A stretch of 64,000 nucleotides of DNA from Shinella curvata (GCF_022899935.1 NZ_JALJCJ010000001.1:766053-830052); one strand, 5' to 3'. Positions 45,543-54,967 are shown, counted from the first letter of the stretch. Notes: generated by a model not told the origin, from the letters alone. Program-made: numbers and translations.

Positions 45543-47066
45543 TTATGCCGCGCGGCTGTATCCGGAACCCTTTGCCGGTTGGGCGGTGCCGCCGGTGCGG
45601 AAGGCGCTGAGCTGGGCGGCGATGGAGGCTGCCTCCTGCGTCAAAGCCTGGCTCGCCGCATTGGCCTCTTCGACCATGGCGGCGTTCTGCTGGGTGATCT
45701 GGTCCATAGCGTTGACGGCCTGGTTGACGGCCTGGAGGCCCGTCGCCTGCTCCGCCGTGCTGGAGCGGATGGTATCGAAGACGCTGCTGACTTCCACCAC
45801 CTGCGACACGATGAGCCGCAGTGAGTCCGCGACCTCGTTGACCGAGCGCACGCCATCCTCGACCTGGCCATGCGACTTGGCGATCAGGTTCTGGATGTCC
45901 TTGGCCGCATCGGCGCAGCGCTGAGCAAGCGCGCGAACTTCAGAGGCGACGACGGCAAAGCCGCGCCCTGCCTCGCCGGCCCGCGCAGCCTCGATGCCGG
46001 CATTCAGGGCCAGAAGGTTGGTCTGGAAGGCGATCTCGTCGATCACCTCGATGATATTGGCGATGGCCGAGGACGAGGCCTGGATCTCGCCCATGGCGGT
46101 GATCGCCTGCTCCACCACCTCGCCGCTGCGCTCGGCATTACCGCGCGCCGCCTGGACCAGGGCGTTCGCCTCGTTGGCGCTCTGCGCCGTCTGGCGCACG
46201 GTGGTCGTCACTTCCTCGACAGCCGCCGCAGTCTCTTCCAGGTTCGCTGCCTGCCGCTCGGTGCGCTTGGCAAGATCGTCGGAGGCCGCGGCAATTTCCT
46301 GCGCGCTGAGATGGATGGAACCGGCGCCGACGCCGATATTGCCGATCGCCTGCGACAGCGTGGAGATCGCGTGGTTGAAGTCCTCGCGCAGGGTCTCATA
46401 GGCCTCGGGCAACGCGCCGGTGATGCGCGCCGTCAGGTCGCCGTCCGAAATGCGCTTCAGTGCGGCGCCGAAACTGTCGCTGACGAGCTTGCGCTCCTCG
46501 GCCAGCACCTGCGCCTGTACCGCCTGCTGCTTGGTGACGTCGGATGTGTCCATATAGACGGAGATCGACAGGTCCATGTCGAGGAACATGGCCTTGAGGA
46601 GGCTCGAGAAGCGTGCCGCGAACTCCTCCGGCTCGATCTCGCGGCGCGAGAACAGGCCACCCTTCGGCCAGAGCGACTTCACGGCTTCCGTCAGGAGATG
46701 TTCGACGATCAGCGCGTAGCCGCCGATATACCAGCGCGGCTCCAGGCCGATGCGGGCATGCACATGACCGATCGTCTGCACCTTGGCGGCATAATCATGC
46801 GTGAAATCACCAGCGGCGATATTGGCCCAATGGCCGAGCTGCGCATTCTTGGCGCGGTCGATATGCGCATCGTTGGAGAAGAGGTGATTGACCTCCGGGC
46901 TCTTGCGCACGATGGCGTAGAACTTGTCGAGCGCCGGGCCAAGCTCCTTCTCGATGAAGGGTTTCAGGCTGCGCAGGCGCTTCAGCGCGGCCTCGTCGAG
47001 ACCGAGATAGTCCAGGCGGCGGGCGATATCGTGGTTCTGGTTGGGGGTCCCGGAGGCTGGCTTCAT
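45543..47066 (-). CDS. Globin-coupled methyl-accepting chemotaxis protein (HemAT-like)
   Basis: The 507-residue soluble receptor has an N-terminal protoglobin sensor (about 1-170) with the pattern IGHVHARIGLEPRWYIGGY, in which H103 is the probable haem proximal ligand, a helical HAMP-like linker (about 195-240) and a C-terminal MCP signalling domain with the hairpin tip IDEIAFQTNLLALNAGIEAARAGEAGRGFAVVA. No membrane segment is seen. HemAT-type proteins bind O2 and direct aerotaxis through CheA/CheW. No che genes lie nearby, so it would feed a distant system. The C-terminus lacks a CheR-docking pentapeptide. Confidence 0.94.
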   Translation of the reverse strand: MKPASGTPNQNHDIARRLDYLGLDEAALKRLRSLKPFIEKELGPALDKFYAIVRKSPEVNHLFSNDAHIDRAKNAQLGHWANIAAGDFTHDYAAKVQTIGHVHARIGLEPRWYIGGYALIVEHLLTEAVKSLWPKGGLFSRREIEPEEFAARFSSLLKAMFLDMDLSISVYMDTSDVTKQQAVQAQVLAEERKLVSDSFGAALKRISDGDLTARITGALPEAYETLREDFNHAISTLSQAIGNIGVGAGSIHLSAQEIAAASDDLAKRTERQAANLEETAAAVEEVTTTVRQTAQSANEANALVQAARGNAERSGEVVEQAITAMGEIQASSSAIANIIEVIDEIAFQTNLLALNAGIEAARAGEAGRGFAVVASEVRALAQRCADAAKDIQNLIAKSHGQVEDGVRSVNEVADSLRLIVSQVVEVSSVFDTIRSSTAEQATGLQAVNQAVNAMDQITQQNAAMVEEANAASQALTQEAASIAAQLSAFRTGGTAQPAKGSGYSRAA

Positions 47067-47241
47067 GCTGAAAATCCTGGCGGCAAGAGGAGAAAGCGGA
47101 GATTTTCCGGCAGAATGGCGGTGCTCAGGGCATCGTCACGCCCGCGACCCCTCATGGGTCCTCGGGAACAAGCTTTCCGATGCTACATCCCTAGGGGAGG
47201 CATGGTAAATTGTTCATTACCAGCTTTGCTTTTATTCAAGA

Positions 47242-47271
47242 AAACGGCTGCGCCATTGGTCGCAGCCGTTT
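47242..47271 (-). terminator. Terminator of the first ParA-like gene
   Basis: AAACGGCTGCG and CGCAGCCGTTT pair perfectly over 11 bp around an 8-nt loop; TTCTTG follows on the minus strand. It lies 25 bp after the stop. Confidence 0.85.
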
Positions 47272-47295
47272 CTGACAGTCATCAATTCCAACCGC

Positions 47296-48012
47296 TTATG
47301 CCGCGCGCTGTATCGTGCGGAAAAAGCCCCGCTCGGCGGCGACGCGCTTGCGCGACGGCATCAGGCGCAGCACCTCTTCGGCGAACAGGCGGGCGTTTTC
47401 ACGCGCCTTGTCGAGATTGCTCACCTTGGCCGGATCCATCGAATAGAGCGTGCCGCCACAGTCGAAGATATCGCGGAAGGCGGTGCGCTCGCCGATCGGC
47501 GTATCGAGCACGGGAACACCACGGGAAGACAGCAGTGACTTGATCGCCGTCATCGCGCGGGTCGTCACCATGGCGTTCATGCGGGTCAGCACGACGGAAT
47601 GGTTGATGCGAATGCCGGCGCGCTCGTCGAGCTGCTTCAGAAGCTCGAGAATCTGTGCCCCGCCACGCGCATCCATCGCGCAGCCCTGCACCGGGATCAT
47701 CACATGGTCCGACAGGCCGATGGCCGTCGCGACGAGTGCATCGCGGGCGCCGGCGAGATCGATGATGAAATAGTCCGTCGTGTCACGGTTCTCGCAAATG
47801 TGACACTGGAGGGAGGCCATGGAGACTTCCGAAATGACGGCGATGTTGCGCTGGCGGCCGGAAATCTCGTGCCAGTGGCTGATCCAGCGCTGCGGATCCG
47901 CGTCGAGAATGGTGATGCGGTGCCCCTGGCTTGCAAGCTCGGTGGCCAGGATGAGCGCCGCGGTTGTCTTGCCCGCGCCGCCCTTGGCATTGGCAAATGT
48001 AATGACTGGCAT
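47296..48012 (-). CDS. ParA/MinD-like ATPase, orphan (copy A)
   Basis: The 238-residue protein starts MPVITFANAKGGAGKTTAAL, with the deviant Walker A KGGAGKTT (10-17) of the ParA/Soj/VirC1 class, then the switch region LDADPQRWISHWHE, YFIIDLAGARDALVATAIG (Walker B with Asp-Leu) and PVQGCAMDARGGAQIL. No ParB, RepB or DNA-binding partner is near. VirC1-like orphan ParA proteins place cargo such as chemoreceptor arrays, transfer complexes or cell-pole factors. The inner ATG at 48012 is chosen because AGGAAA precedes it. It is a clear paralogue of the protein encoded at 48235-48981. Confidence 0.9.
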   Translation of the reverse strand: MPVITFANAKGGAGKTTAALILATELASQGHRITILDADPQRWISHWHEISGRQRNIAVISEVSMASLQCHICENRDTTDYFIIDLAGARDALVATAIGLSDHVMIPVQGCAMDARGGAQILELLKQLDERAGIRINHSVVLTRMNAMVTTRAMTAIKSLLSSRGVPVLDTPIGERTAFRDIFDCGGTLYSMDPAKVSNLDKARENARLFAEEVLRLMPSRKRVAAERGFFRTIQRAA

Positions 48013-48183
48013 GTCTTTCCTCATAAAATGCTTTCGAGCCTGCTCATCGCTCTCGTCAGACGACCCGGTGGAGATGGCGCCCGCTTAATCAAATCTTTCA
48101 AAAGATGGTTAATGAAATGGAAATTTACGTATCGCGAAGATTAATGAGATGGCACGGGAAAATCCGTACCCGCAAAGAGAAAG

Positions 48184-48207
48184 CCCGGAAAACCAGCGTT
48201 CTCCGGG
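48184..48207 (-). terminator. Probable terminator of the second ParA-like gene
   Basis: CCCGGA and TCCGGG arms with an interrupted AAC/GTT extension form a hairpin, followed on the minus strand by a T-rich CTTTCTCTTTG. Confidence 0.65.
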
Positions 48208-48234
48208 TCTCTCTAAATTGTTAACGGTAAGAAT

Positions 48235-48981
48235 TCAGGGCGCCGGAGCGGCGACCGCCGGCTGCATTGCCCGCATGGTTGCAGCGACTTCGGCCCGCAC
48301 CAGAGGCTTGCGGACAACATCACCAACGGCAAAACGCAACACCTCGTCGGCAAAGACCCGCATGTTGAGGACCGCCTTGTCGAGATTGCTCGTGCGGTCG
48401 GCGGCAATCGAATAGAGCGTGCCGCCCGTTTCGAACATGTCGCGGAACGCGGCACGCTCGATAACCGGTGTGCCGATGACCGGGATTTTCGCCCCGTCGA
48501 GCACAGCCTTTACACTGCGTAGCGCGCGGGTGGTCACGAGCGGGTTGACGCGTGACAGCACGACGGCGCGATTGATCGGCTTGTGCGAATTGGCGCTGAC
48601 GAGATCGATGAGTTCCAGCACATGCGCGGCCCCGCGGCTGTCCATGGCGCAGCCCTGCACCGGCACCAGAACGAGATCGGAAAGCCCGGCGGCGAAGGCG
48701 ACGAGCGCATCACGCGCGCCCGAGAGGTCGATGACGATATGCTCGTGTGTGGCGCGCAGCGCCTTGAGGTAACCGGCGAGATTGGAAACGGCGACGGTAT
48801 CGACCAACGTCAGCCCTTCGCCAAGCCGCGCCGTCCGCGCCCAGCTGGCCGCCAATTTCAGGTCGTCGCAATCGAGAAGGGCTGTGCGCGCGCCGCGCGC
48901 GACGAATTCCGTCGCCAGCAGGACCGCTGCCGTGGTCTTGCCCGAACCGCCCTTGGCGTTCGCTACCGATATGACCGCCAT
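48235..48981 (-). CDS. ParA/MinD-like ATPase, orphan (copy B)
   Basis: The 248-residue protein starts MAVISVANAKGGSGKTTAAV with the deviant Walker A KGGSGKTT (10-17) and has DCDDLKLAASWARTAR, HIVIDLSGARDALVAFAAGLSD and PVQGCAMDSRGAAHVLELID. It shares the unusual QGCAMD(A/S)RG segment, the TRA(M/L) stretch and the GGTLYS motif with copy A, so the two arose by duplication. It ends in an Ala/Pro-rich tail. The two genes have separate terminators and 222 bp between them, so they are probably transcribed apart. No partner gene is visible. Confidence 0.9.
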   Translation of the reverse strand: MAVISVANAKGGSGKTTAAVLLATEFVARGARTALLDCDDLKLAASWARTARLGEGLTLVDTVAVSNLAGYLKALRATHEHIVIDLSGARDALVAFAAGLSDLVLVPVQGCAMDSRGAAHVLELIDLVSANSHKPINRAVVLSRVNPLVTTRALRSVKAVLDGAKIPVIGTPVIERAAFRDMFETGGTLYSIAADRTSNLDKAVLNMRVFADEVLRFAVGDVVRKPLVRAEVAATMRAMQPAVAAPAP

Positions 48982-49100
48982 TCCACTACCGCCGCCTCAG
49001 ACCGTCTGGCTGCACCGGGAGCGGGCAAATCATGACAGTCGCATGACATTCTGATGACAGGCATCATGCGACGCAATTGGTAACCATAGTCATAAAGAAA

Positions 49101-49130
49101 CGGGGCGGCGATCGATTGACCGCCGCCCCG
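49101..49130 (-). terminator. Terminator of the alcohol dehydrogenase operon
   Basis: CGGGGCGGCG (49101-49110) and CGCCGCCCCG (49121-49130) pair perfectly over 10 bp; on the minus strand TTTCTTTATG follows. It is 22 bp after the stop. Confidence 0.85.
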
Positions 49131-49151
49131 ATGATGATCGCGTCGGTACGC

Positions 49152-50297
49152 TCAGATGCACTCGACGAAGAGGCGCTTGGCCGCGTCGAGCGTCAGCTCC
49201 ACCGGGTTGCCGCCGGCCGTCGGGTCGACGATGGCCATGGCCGACATTTCATCGATGCGATCGGTGCCCACGCCAAGCGCCGAGAGCTTGTCCGGCACGC
49301 CGAGTTCCTCGCGCAGGCGCAGCACATAGTCGAAGAAGCCATCGAACCCGCCGGCAATGCCGAGATAGGCGGCAGCGCTGGTGATCTTGGCTTCGATGGC
49401 CGGGCGGTTGAAGGTCAGCACCGGCGGCATCACGACGGCATTGGTCATGCCGTGATGCGTATTGTAGATCGCGCCGACCGGGTGCGACAGAGAGTGGATC
49501 GCGCCGAGACCCTTCTGGAAGGCGACGGCGCCCATGGCGGCCGCCGACATCATATGGGCGCGGGCCTCGATATCGGTCCCGTCCTTGTAGGCGCGCGGCA
49601 GGTATTCCTTGACGAGGCGCATGCCCTCCAGCGCGATGCCCTGGCTCATCGGATGGTAGAACGGCGAGCAATAGGCTTCGAGGCAATGAGCAAACGCGTC
49701 CATGCCAGTGCCCGCAGTGATGACCTTCGGCATGCCAACAGTCAGTTCCGGGTCGCAGATCGTCACCGAAGGCAGGAACTTCGGATGGAAGATCACCTTC
49801 TTGGTGTGCGTCTCGGAATTGGTGATGACCGAGGCGCGACCGACTTCCGAGCCGGTGCCGGCCGTGGTCGGCACGGCGACGATCGGCGCGATGCCATCGG
49901 GATTGGCGCGGGTCCACCAGTCGCCGATATCCTCGAAGTCCCAGACGGGGCGCGTCTGGCCGGACATGAAGGCGATGGCCTTGCCGAGATCGAGGCCCGA
50001 GCCGCCGCCGAAGGCGACGACGCCGTCATGGCCGCCGTCCTTGAAGGCCTTGACGCCGGCTTCGAGGTTCTTGTCGTTCGGGTTCGGATCGACTTCGGCG
50101 AACATCGCCCGGCCGAGGCCGGCGGCTTCGAGAATGTCGAGCGCGTTCTTGGTGATCGGCATGGTGGAGAGGCCGCGGTCGGTGACCAGCAGCGGCTTCT
50201 TCATGCCGACGGCCTTGCAGTGATCGGCGAGTTCGGCGATGCGCCCTGCCCCGAACTTGATGGCTGTCGGGTAGCTCCAGTTGGCGGTGATGGACAT
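49152..50297 (-). CDS. Iron-containing (group III) alcohol dehydrogenase
   Basis: The 381-residue NAD-dependent dehydrogenase has the group III marks: GAGRIAELADHCK, VAFGGGSGLDLGKAIA (NAD loop), PTTAGTGSEVGRASVI, and the metal-site set GMDAFAHCLEAY, HSLSHPVGAIYNTHHG with Asp and His ligands. It oxidises a primary alcohol to an aldehyde. Its ATG overlaps the stop of the aldehyde dehydrogenase gene by one base (TAATG), so both are made together and would act in sequence. The substrate is not fixed by sequence; the neighbours suggest an alcohol bearing a gamma-glutamyl amide. Confidence 0.93.
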   Translation of the reverse strand: MSITANWSYPTAIKFGAGRIAELADHCKAVGMKKPLLVTDRGLSTMPITKNALDILEAAGLGRAMFAEVDPNPNDKNLEAGVKAFKDGGHDGVVAFGGGSGLDLGKAIAFMSGQTRPVWDFEDIGDWWTRANPDGIAPIVAVPTTAGTGSEVGRASVITNSETHTKKVIFHPKFLPSVTICDPELTVGMPKVITAGTGMDAFAHCLEAYCSPFYHPMSQGIALEGMRLVKEYLPRAYKDGTDIEARAHMMSAAAMGAVAFQKGLGAIHSLSHPVGAIYNTHHGMTNAVVMPPVLTFNRPAIEAKITSAAAYLGIAGGFDGFFDYVLRLREELGVPDKLSALGVGTDRIDEMSAMAIVDPTAGGNPVELTLDAAKRLFVECI

Positions 50298-51676
50298 TAT
50301 GCTTTCCTGAAGTGGTAGGATTTCGGACGGGTGAGGTTGTGGAAGCCGATGACGGAGAGCGAACCGCCGCGGCCCGTTTCCTTGACGCCGGTCCAGCAGA
50401 GTGCCGGGTCGAGATAGTCGGCGCGATTCTGGAACACGGTGCCGGTCTCCAGATCGCGGGCGATCGTTGCGGCGCGGTCGCTGTCCTTCGTCCAGAGCGA
50501 GACGGTGAGGCCGTATTTGCAGTCGTTCATCAAAGCGAGCGCTTCGGCGTCGTTCTTCACCTTCATGATGCCGACAGCCGGACCAAACGTCTCTTCCTTC
50601 ATGAATTCCATGGAGTGATCGACATCGACGAGGATCTGCGGGGCGACATAGGCGCCGCCGTCATCGGCCGGGAACAGCTTGGGATCGACCAGCGCCTTGG
50701 CGCCCTTCGAGACGGCATCCGCGATCTGCGCACGAACGGTCGCGGCGAAACGCTTGTGCGCCATCGGGCCGAGCGATGTCTCGGGGTCGAGCGGATTGCC
50801 GAGCTTGTAGTTGGAGACCCAGGCGACCGACTTCTCGACGAATTCGTCGTAGAGGTTCTCGTTGACATAGATGCGCTCGATACCGCAGCAGCACTGACCC
50901 GAATTGTAGGTCGCGCCATCCATCAGCGTGTCGACGGCCGCATCGAGGTCGGCGTCTTCCATGACGTAACCCGGATCCTTGCCGCCAAGCTCGAGGCCGA
51001 CGGGCGTGAAGGTGCCGGCCGCGGCGCGCTCGATGGCGCGGCCGCCTTCGACCGAACCGGTGAAATTGACGAAATCGAAGGCGTTGTCGGCGATCAGCGC
51101 CGATGTCGTGTCATGGTCGAGGAAGACGTTCTGGAAAACATCTTCCGGCACGCCGGCCTCGTTGAAGGCGCGCACAAGGCGCTCGCCGACGAGCAGCGTC
51201 TGGGCGGCATGCTTGATGATGACGACATTGCCGGCCATCAGCGCCGGCGCGATCGTGTTGATCGCGGTCATATAGGGGTAGTTCCAAGGCGCGATGACGA
51301 AGACGACGCCATGGGCTTCGCGTTCGATGCGGCGCTCGAACTTGGCGCTGTCCTCGATGACGATCGGCGCCAGCGACGAGCCGGCGATCTCGGCGACGTA
51401 GTTGGAACGCTCGTTGAAGCCCTTGAACTCACCGCCGTAACGGACCGGACGGCCCATCTGCCAGGCGATCTCAGGCACGATCTCGTCGGCCATCTCGTTG
51501 ACGCGGGCAACACCCTTCAGCACGAGCTGGATACGGTCTTCCAGCGGGCGCTTGGCCCAGGCCTTCTGGGCCTTTTTGGCGCGGGCCACGGCGTCCTGAG
51601 CGGCCGCCAGCGGCATCGCCTCACGCTCGGCGTAAACCGAGCCATCCACGGGGGATATGCATTTGATCACAGTCAT
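50297..51676 (-). CDS. Aldehyde dehydrogenase family protein
   Basis: The 459-residue NAD(P)-dependent enzyme begins MTVIKCISPVDGSVYAEREA and has FVIAPWNYPYMTAINTIAPAL, NFTGSVEGGRAI, the general-base motif LELGGKDPGYV (Glu) and the catalytic Cys in GQCCCGIERIYV. It is shorter than PuuC-type enzymes but complete. It converts the aldehyde produced by the overlapping alcohol dehydrogenase into an acid. The ATG at 51676 has AGGAAG upstream; a longer open frame has no ribosome site. The gene lies 119 bp after the glutamine synthetase-like gene, in the same direction. Confidence 0.93.
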   Translation of the reverse strand: MTVIKCISPVDGSVYAEREAMPLAAAQDAVARAKKAQKAWAKRPLEDRIQLVLKGVARVNEMADEIVPEIAWQMGRPVRYGGEFKGFNERSNYVAEIAGSSLAPIVIEDSAKFERRIEREAHGVVFVIAPWNYPYMTAINTIAPALMAGNVVIIKHAAQTLLVGERLVRAFNEAGVPEDVFQNVFLDHDTTSALIADNAFDFVNFTGSVEGGRAIERAAAGTFTPVGLELGGKDPGYVMEDADLDAAVDTLMDGATYNSGQCCCGIERIYVNENLYDEFVEKSVAWVSNYKLGNPLDPETSLGPMAHKRFAATVRAQIADAVSKGAKALVDPKLFPADDGGAYVAPQILVDVDHSMEFMKEETFGPAVGIMKVKNDAEALALMNDCKYGLTVSLWTKDSDRAATIARDLETGTVFQNRADYLDPALCWTGVKETGRGGSLSVIGFHNLTRPKSYHFRKA

Positions 51677-51795
51677 GATCGACTTCCTGTTTCCGATATG
51701 AATTTTCGCGCCGGACAATAGCCGATCCAGCCACGCGGCAAATATCCCTGGAGGGTTATGCGCCGGGGCCGGTTCGACCTTGACTGGCTTGAGCC

Positions 51796-53166
51796 TTACG
51801 CTCTCTCGAAGCCGCGCGCCACCTCCCAGTCGGTGATGCGACGATCGTACTCCTCCTGCTCCCATTCGGCAGCGCGGACATAGTGGTCCACGACGTCGTC
51901 GCCGAAGGCTTCGCGCAGCATCTTGGAGTCCTTCAGTGCCGCGGAAGCGCCGCGCAACGTCTTCGGGATCTCGCGGATGTCCTTGCCGCCATAGGCGTCA
52001 CCGACGAAAGGCGCTTCAAGCTCCAGCTTCTCCTCGATGCCGGCAATGCCGGCGGCGATCAGGGCGGCCATGGCGAGATAGGGGTTGAGGTCCGAGCCGC
52101 CGACGCGGCATTCGATGCGGATGCCCTTGGTGCCCTCACCGCACAGGCGGTAGCCGGCGGTGCGGTTGTCCTTGCTCCAGACGGCCTTGGTCGGCGCGAA
52201 GGTGCCGGCAACGAAGCGCTTGTAGGAATTGATATAGGGCGCGAGGAAATAGGTGATCTCGCTGGCATGGGCGAGCAGGCCCGCGACATAGTTCCGCATT
52301 AGGTCGGACATGCCGTATTTGGCGCCCTTGTCGAAGAACTTCGCTTCCTTGCCATCCAGCGTCCAGAGCGACTGGTGGATATGCGAGGACGAACCGGCGG
52401 CGGAATAGTTCCACTTGGCGAGGAACGTCACGGACTTGCCGCGCTGCCAGGCGATTTCCTTGGTGGCGTTCTTGATGATCGAATGCCGGTCGGCCATGGC
52501 GAGCGCGTCGGCATAACGCACGTTGATCTCCTCCTGGCCGGCCGAGGCCTCGCCCTTGGAGTTTTCGACGGGAATGCAGGCACCCTGCAGGCCGTTGCGC
52601 AGCGCGCGCATCACGTCCTCTTCCTTGGTGGTCTGGAAGATGTGGTAGTCCTCGTTGTAGCCCGAGGCCAGGCGCAGATCGCGGTAGCCGCTTTCGCGCG
52701 CATCGTCGAAGGACTGGTCGAAGAGGAAGAATTCGAGTTCGCTGGCCATGAAGGCCTTGAGGCCCATGGCCTCCAGGCGCTTGACCTGCTTCTTGAGGAT
52801 GGCGCGCGGCGAATGCGGCACTTCCTCATGGGTGTGGTGGTCGAGCACGTCGCAAAGCACGAGTGCCGTGCCTTCGAGCCAGGGCAGCTTGCGCAGCGTG
52901 GCGAGATCCGGCTTCATCGTATAGTCGCCGTAGCCGGCGGCCCAGCTCGTCGACTTGTAGCCGGAGACGGTTTCCATCTCCATGTCGGTGGCGAGCAGAT
53001 AGTTACAGCTATGCGTTTCTTCATAGGCGCTTTCGACGAAATATTCCGCCTGGAAGCGCTTGCCCATGAGGCGACCCTGCATGTCGACGAGGCAGGCGAG
53101 AACGGTGTCGATGCGGCCCTCGGCAACATCCTTCTTCAGGTCATCGAATGTGTAGGTCATGCTCAT
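51796..53166 (-). CDS. Glutamine synthetase family protein (gamma-glutamyl-amine ligase type)
   Basis: The 456-residue protein is a type I-like glutamine synthetase but lacks the adenylylation loop of GlnA and resembles PuuA-type ligases that join glutamate and an amine with ATP. Visible parts are VDMQGRLMGKRFQAEYF, KAFMASELEFFLFDQSF (metal site), SSSHIHQSLWTLDG, NSYKRFVAGTFAPTKAVWS with the Arg-rich substrate site, and VGGSDLNPYLAMAALIAAG. It would glutamylate a short amine. ATG codons at 53166 and 53160 are both possible. The adjacent dehydrogenases and permease suggest catabolism of that amine. Confidence 0.92.
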   Translation of the reverse strand: MSMTYTFDDLKKDVAEGRIDTVLACLVDMQGRLMGKRFQAEYFVESAYEETHSCNYLLATDMEMETVSGYKSTSWAAGYGDYTMKPDLATLRKLPWLEGTALVLCDVLDHHTHEEVPHSPRAILKKQVKRLEAMGLKAFMASELEFFLFDQSFDDARESGYRDLRLASGYNEDYHIFQTTKEEDVMRALRNGLQGACIPVENSKGEASAGQEEINVRYADALAMADRHSIIKNATKEIAWQRGKSVTFLAKWNYSAAGSSSHIHQSLWTLDGKEAKFFDKGAKYGMSDLMRNYVAGLLAHASEITYFLAPYINSYKRFVAGTFAPTKAVWSKDNRTAGYRLCGEGTKGIRIECRVGGSDLNPYLAMAALIAAGIAGIEEKLELEAPFVGDAYGGKDIREIPKTLRGASAALKDSKMLREAFGDDVVDHYVRAAEWEQEEYDRRITDWEVARGFERA

Positions 53167-53223
53167 GGTCGTTGGTCCCAGCAATGTGCCCGGCGGCTGC
53201 CGCGCATCGGTCGGAAATGGAAA

Positions 53224-53247
53224 CGGGGGCCGCAGGCGCGGCCCCCG
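53224..53247 (-). terminator. Hairpin between permease and glutamine synthetase-like genes
   Basis: CGGGGGCCGC (53224-53233) and GCGGCCCCCG (53238-53247) pair over 10 bp around AGGC, with a weak T-rich tail on the minus strand. It may end the upstream permease mRNA or only attenuate it. Confidence 0.7.
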
Positions 53248-53262
53248 CGCTATTCGAGTGGA

Positions 53263-54846
53263 TCAGACCTGGCCGACAGCCTTTTCGGCGGCGGCGATCT
53301 CGGCCTTGCGGCGAAGGACTTCGTCGCCGATCGGCGGGCCCTTGAAGCGGCGGCTTTCAAGGCCGAACCAGATGATCGCGGTCAGGACGAGGAAGCCCAC
53401 GGTGATGTAGAGCGCCCAGTCGTTCGGCGGCTGGATGCCGAGGATGAAGATCAGTGCCATGGCGATGATCGACAGGACGGCAAACAGCTTGAAGACGCCT
53501 TCACCGAGGTTCCACGGACCCATCTTGTCCCACTTCGAAGTGCCCCAAGCGAAGAGGCCGAGCGCAATCGGGATCGCGAACGAGAAGAACAGGAAGATGA
53601 CCGTGCACGAGACGACGACGGTATAAACCGGCGTTTCGCCGATCGAGACGAGCGACGAGCCCCAGACGAACAGGACCGAGAGGATCGAACCCGTCCAGAT
53701 GGCGGCGACCGGCGTGCGGAAGCTCGGGCTGACCTTCGACAGGCCACGCGAGAACGGCAGGCCACCATCACGCGAGAAGGCGAAGATCATGCGCGACACG
53801 GAGGTGACGGTCGCAAGGCCGCAGAGCCACTGGGCAATCAGGATGAGGAAGTAGAGGATGTCCTTCAGGACCGGGTTCACCTGCGTGTCCATGGTCCAGA
53901 AGAAGACGTTCCAGCCCTGGGCGGCGGCGGCAACCATGCCGTCCGTCGTCGTGCCGTCGGCATTGGTGACCGAGGTCGGGATCATCAGCACGAAGGAGCA
54001 CAGCATGATGTAGCCGAAGAGCGCCGACCACAGAACGGAAGAGACCATGCCGCGCGGTACTGACGTGGCCGCCTTGACGGTTTCTTCCGAAGTATGTGCC
54101 GACGCGTCATAGCCGGTGATCGTGTAGATCGGCAGCAGCAGGCCGAGCAGGAACACCCAGGTCCCCGAGTTTTCAGGCCAGACGTTGCCGCCGGCCTCGC
54201 CGGAGAAATTCGAGAAGGTGAAGAGACGACCGATGTCGTAGCTGTCGGCGGCGGCGAGGCAGACGATGGCCAGCAGGATCGACGTAACGAAGATCAGGTA
54301 GCCCGAGAAATCCGTGAGCTTTGCGGTGAGGCCGATACCCATATGATTGACGAGCGCCTGGGCACCGGTGATGACAGCCAGGAACAGGATCCGGGTCGTC
54401 GTGGTGTCTTCGAGGCCGAAATACGGCGTGCCGAACGAGCCCATGAAGAAATAATAGGTGCCGACATTGATGGCGCCGAGAACCGTGACGAGGCCAAGCA
54501 GGTTGAACCAGGCGGTCAGCCAGCCGGTGAAGCGGTTTCCGAGGATCGAACCCCAGTGATAGAGGCCACCGGCCGTCGGATAGGCCGAGCTGATCTGCGC
54601 CATGGCGACGGCGAAGACGAGCGAAATGAAGCAGCCGAGCGGCCAACCGATGCCGATCGCGGCGCCCCCCGCGCCCGATGTGGCCTGCGCCAGCGAGTTG
54701 ATGCCGCCCGAGAGAATGCAAATGATGGAGAAGGATACGGCAAAATTCGAGAACTGGCTCATGCGCCGCTCGAGTTCCTGCGCGTATCCCATGGAATGCA
54801 GGACCTGCATATCCTCATGTTTATCGTGATCGGAATAATCTGACAT
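53263..54846 (-). CDS. APC family amino acid/amine permease
   Basis: The 527-residue inner-membrane protein starts MSDYSDHDKHEDMQVLHSMG and has about twelve membrane segments with APC marks such as SFSIICILSGGINSLAQA, GGLYHWGSILGNRFTGWLTAWFN, GYDASAHTSEETVKAATSVPRGM and SRMIFAFSRDGGLPFSRGLSKVS. The family takes up amino acids, polyamines, GABA or ethanolamine. The ATG at 54846 has AGGGGAAAAA. A hairpin downstream partly separates it from the glutamine synthetase-like gene. The location makes it the likely importer of that enzyme's amine substrate. Confidence 0.92.
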   Translation of the reverse strand: MSDYSDHDKHEDMQVLHSMGYAQELERRMSQFSNFAVSFSIICILSGGINSLAQATSGAGGAAIGIGWPLGCFISLVFAVAMAQISSAYPTAGGLYHWGSILGNRFTGWLTAWFNLLGLVTVLGAINVGTYYFFMGSFGTPYFGLEDTTTTRILFLAVITGAQALVNHMGIGLTAKLTDFSGYLIFVTSILLAIVCLAAADSYDIGRLFTFSNFSGEAGGNVWPENSGTWVFLLGLLLPIYTITGYDASAHTSEETVKAATSVPRGMVSSVLWSALFGYIMLCSFVLMIPTSVTNADGTTTDGMVAAAAQGWNVFFWTMDTQVNPVLKDILYFLILIAQWLCGLATVTSVSRMIFAFSRDGGLPFSRGLSKVSPSFRTPVAAIWTGSILSVLFVWGSSLVSIGETPVYTVVVSCTVIFLFFSFAIPIALGLFAWGTSKWDKMGPWNLGEGVFKLFAVLSIIAMALIFILGIQPPNDWALYITVGFLVLTAIIWFGLESRRFKGPPIGDEVLRRKAEIAAAEKAVGQV

Positions 54847-54967
54847 GTTTTTCCCCTGTATCGACTGGTCCCTGGCGGAATTGCCAGGAGCCGCCTGTGT
54901 CTGAGGCCCACGAAATGCGTGGGATATGCGCCGCGGCCATGCCGCTCCCCGGGGTCTTTTTCTTGGT

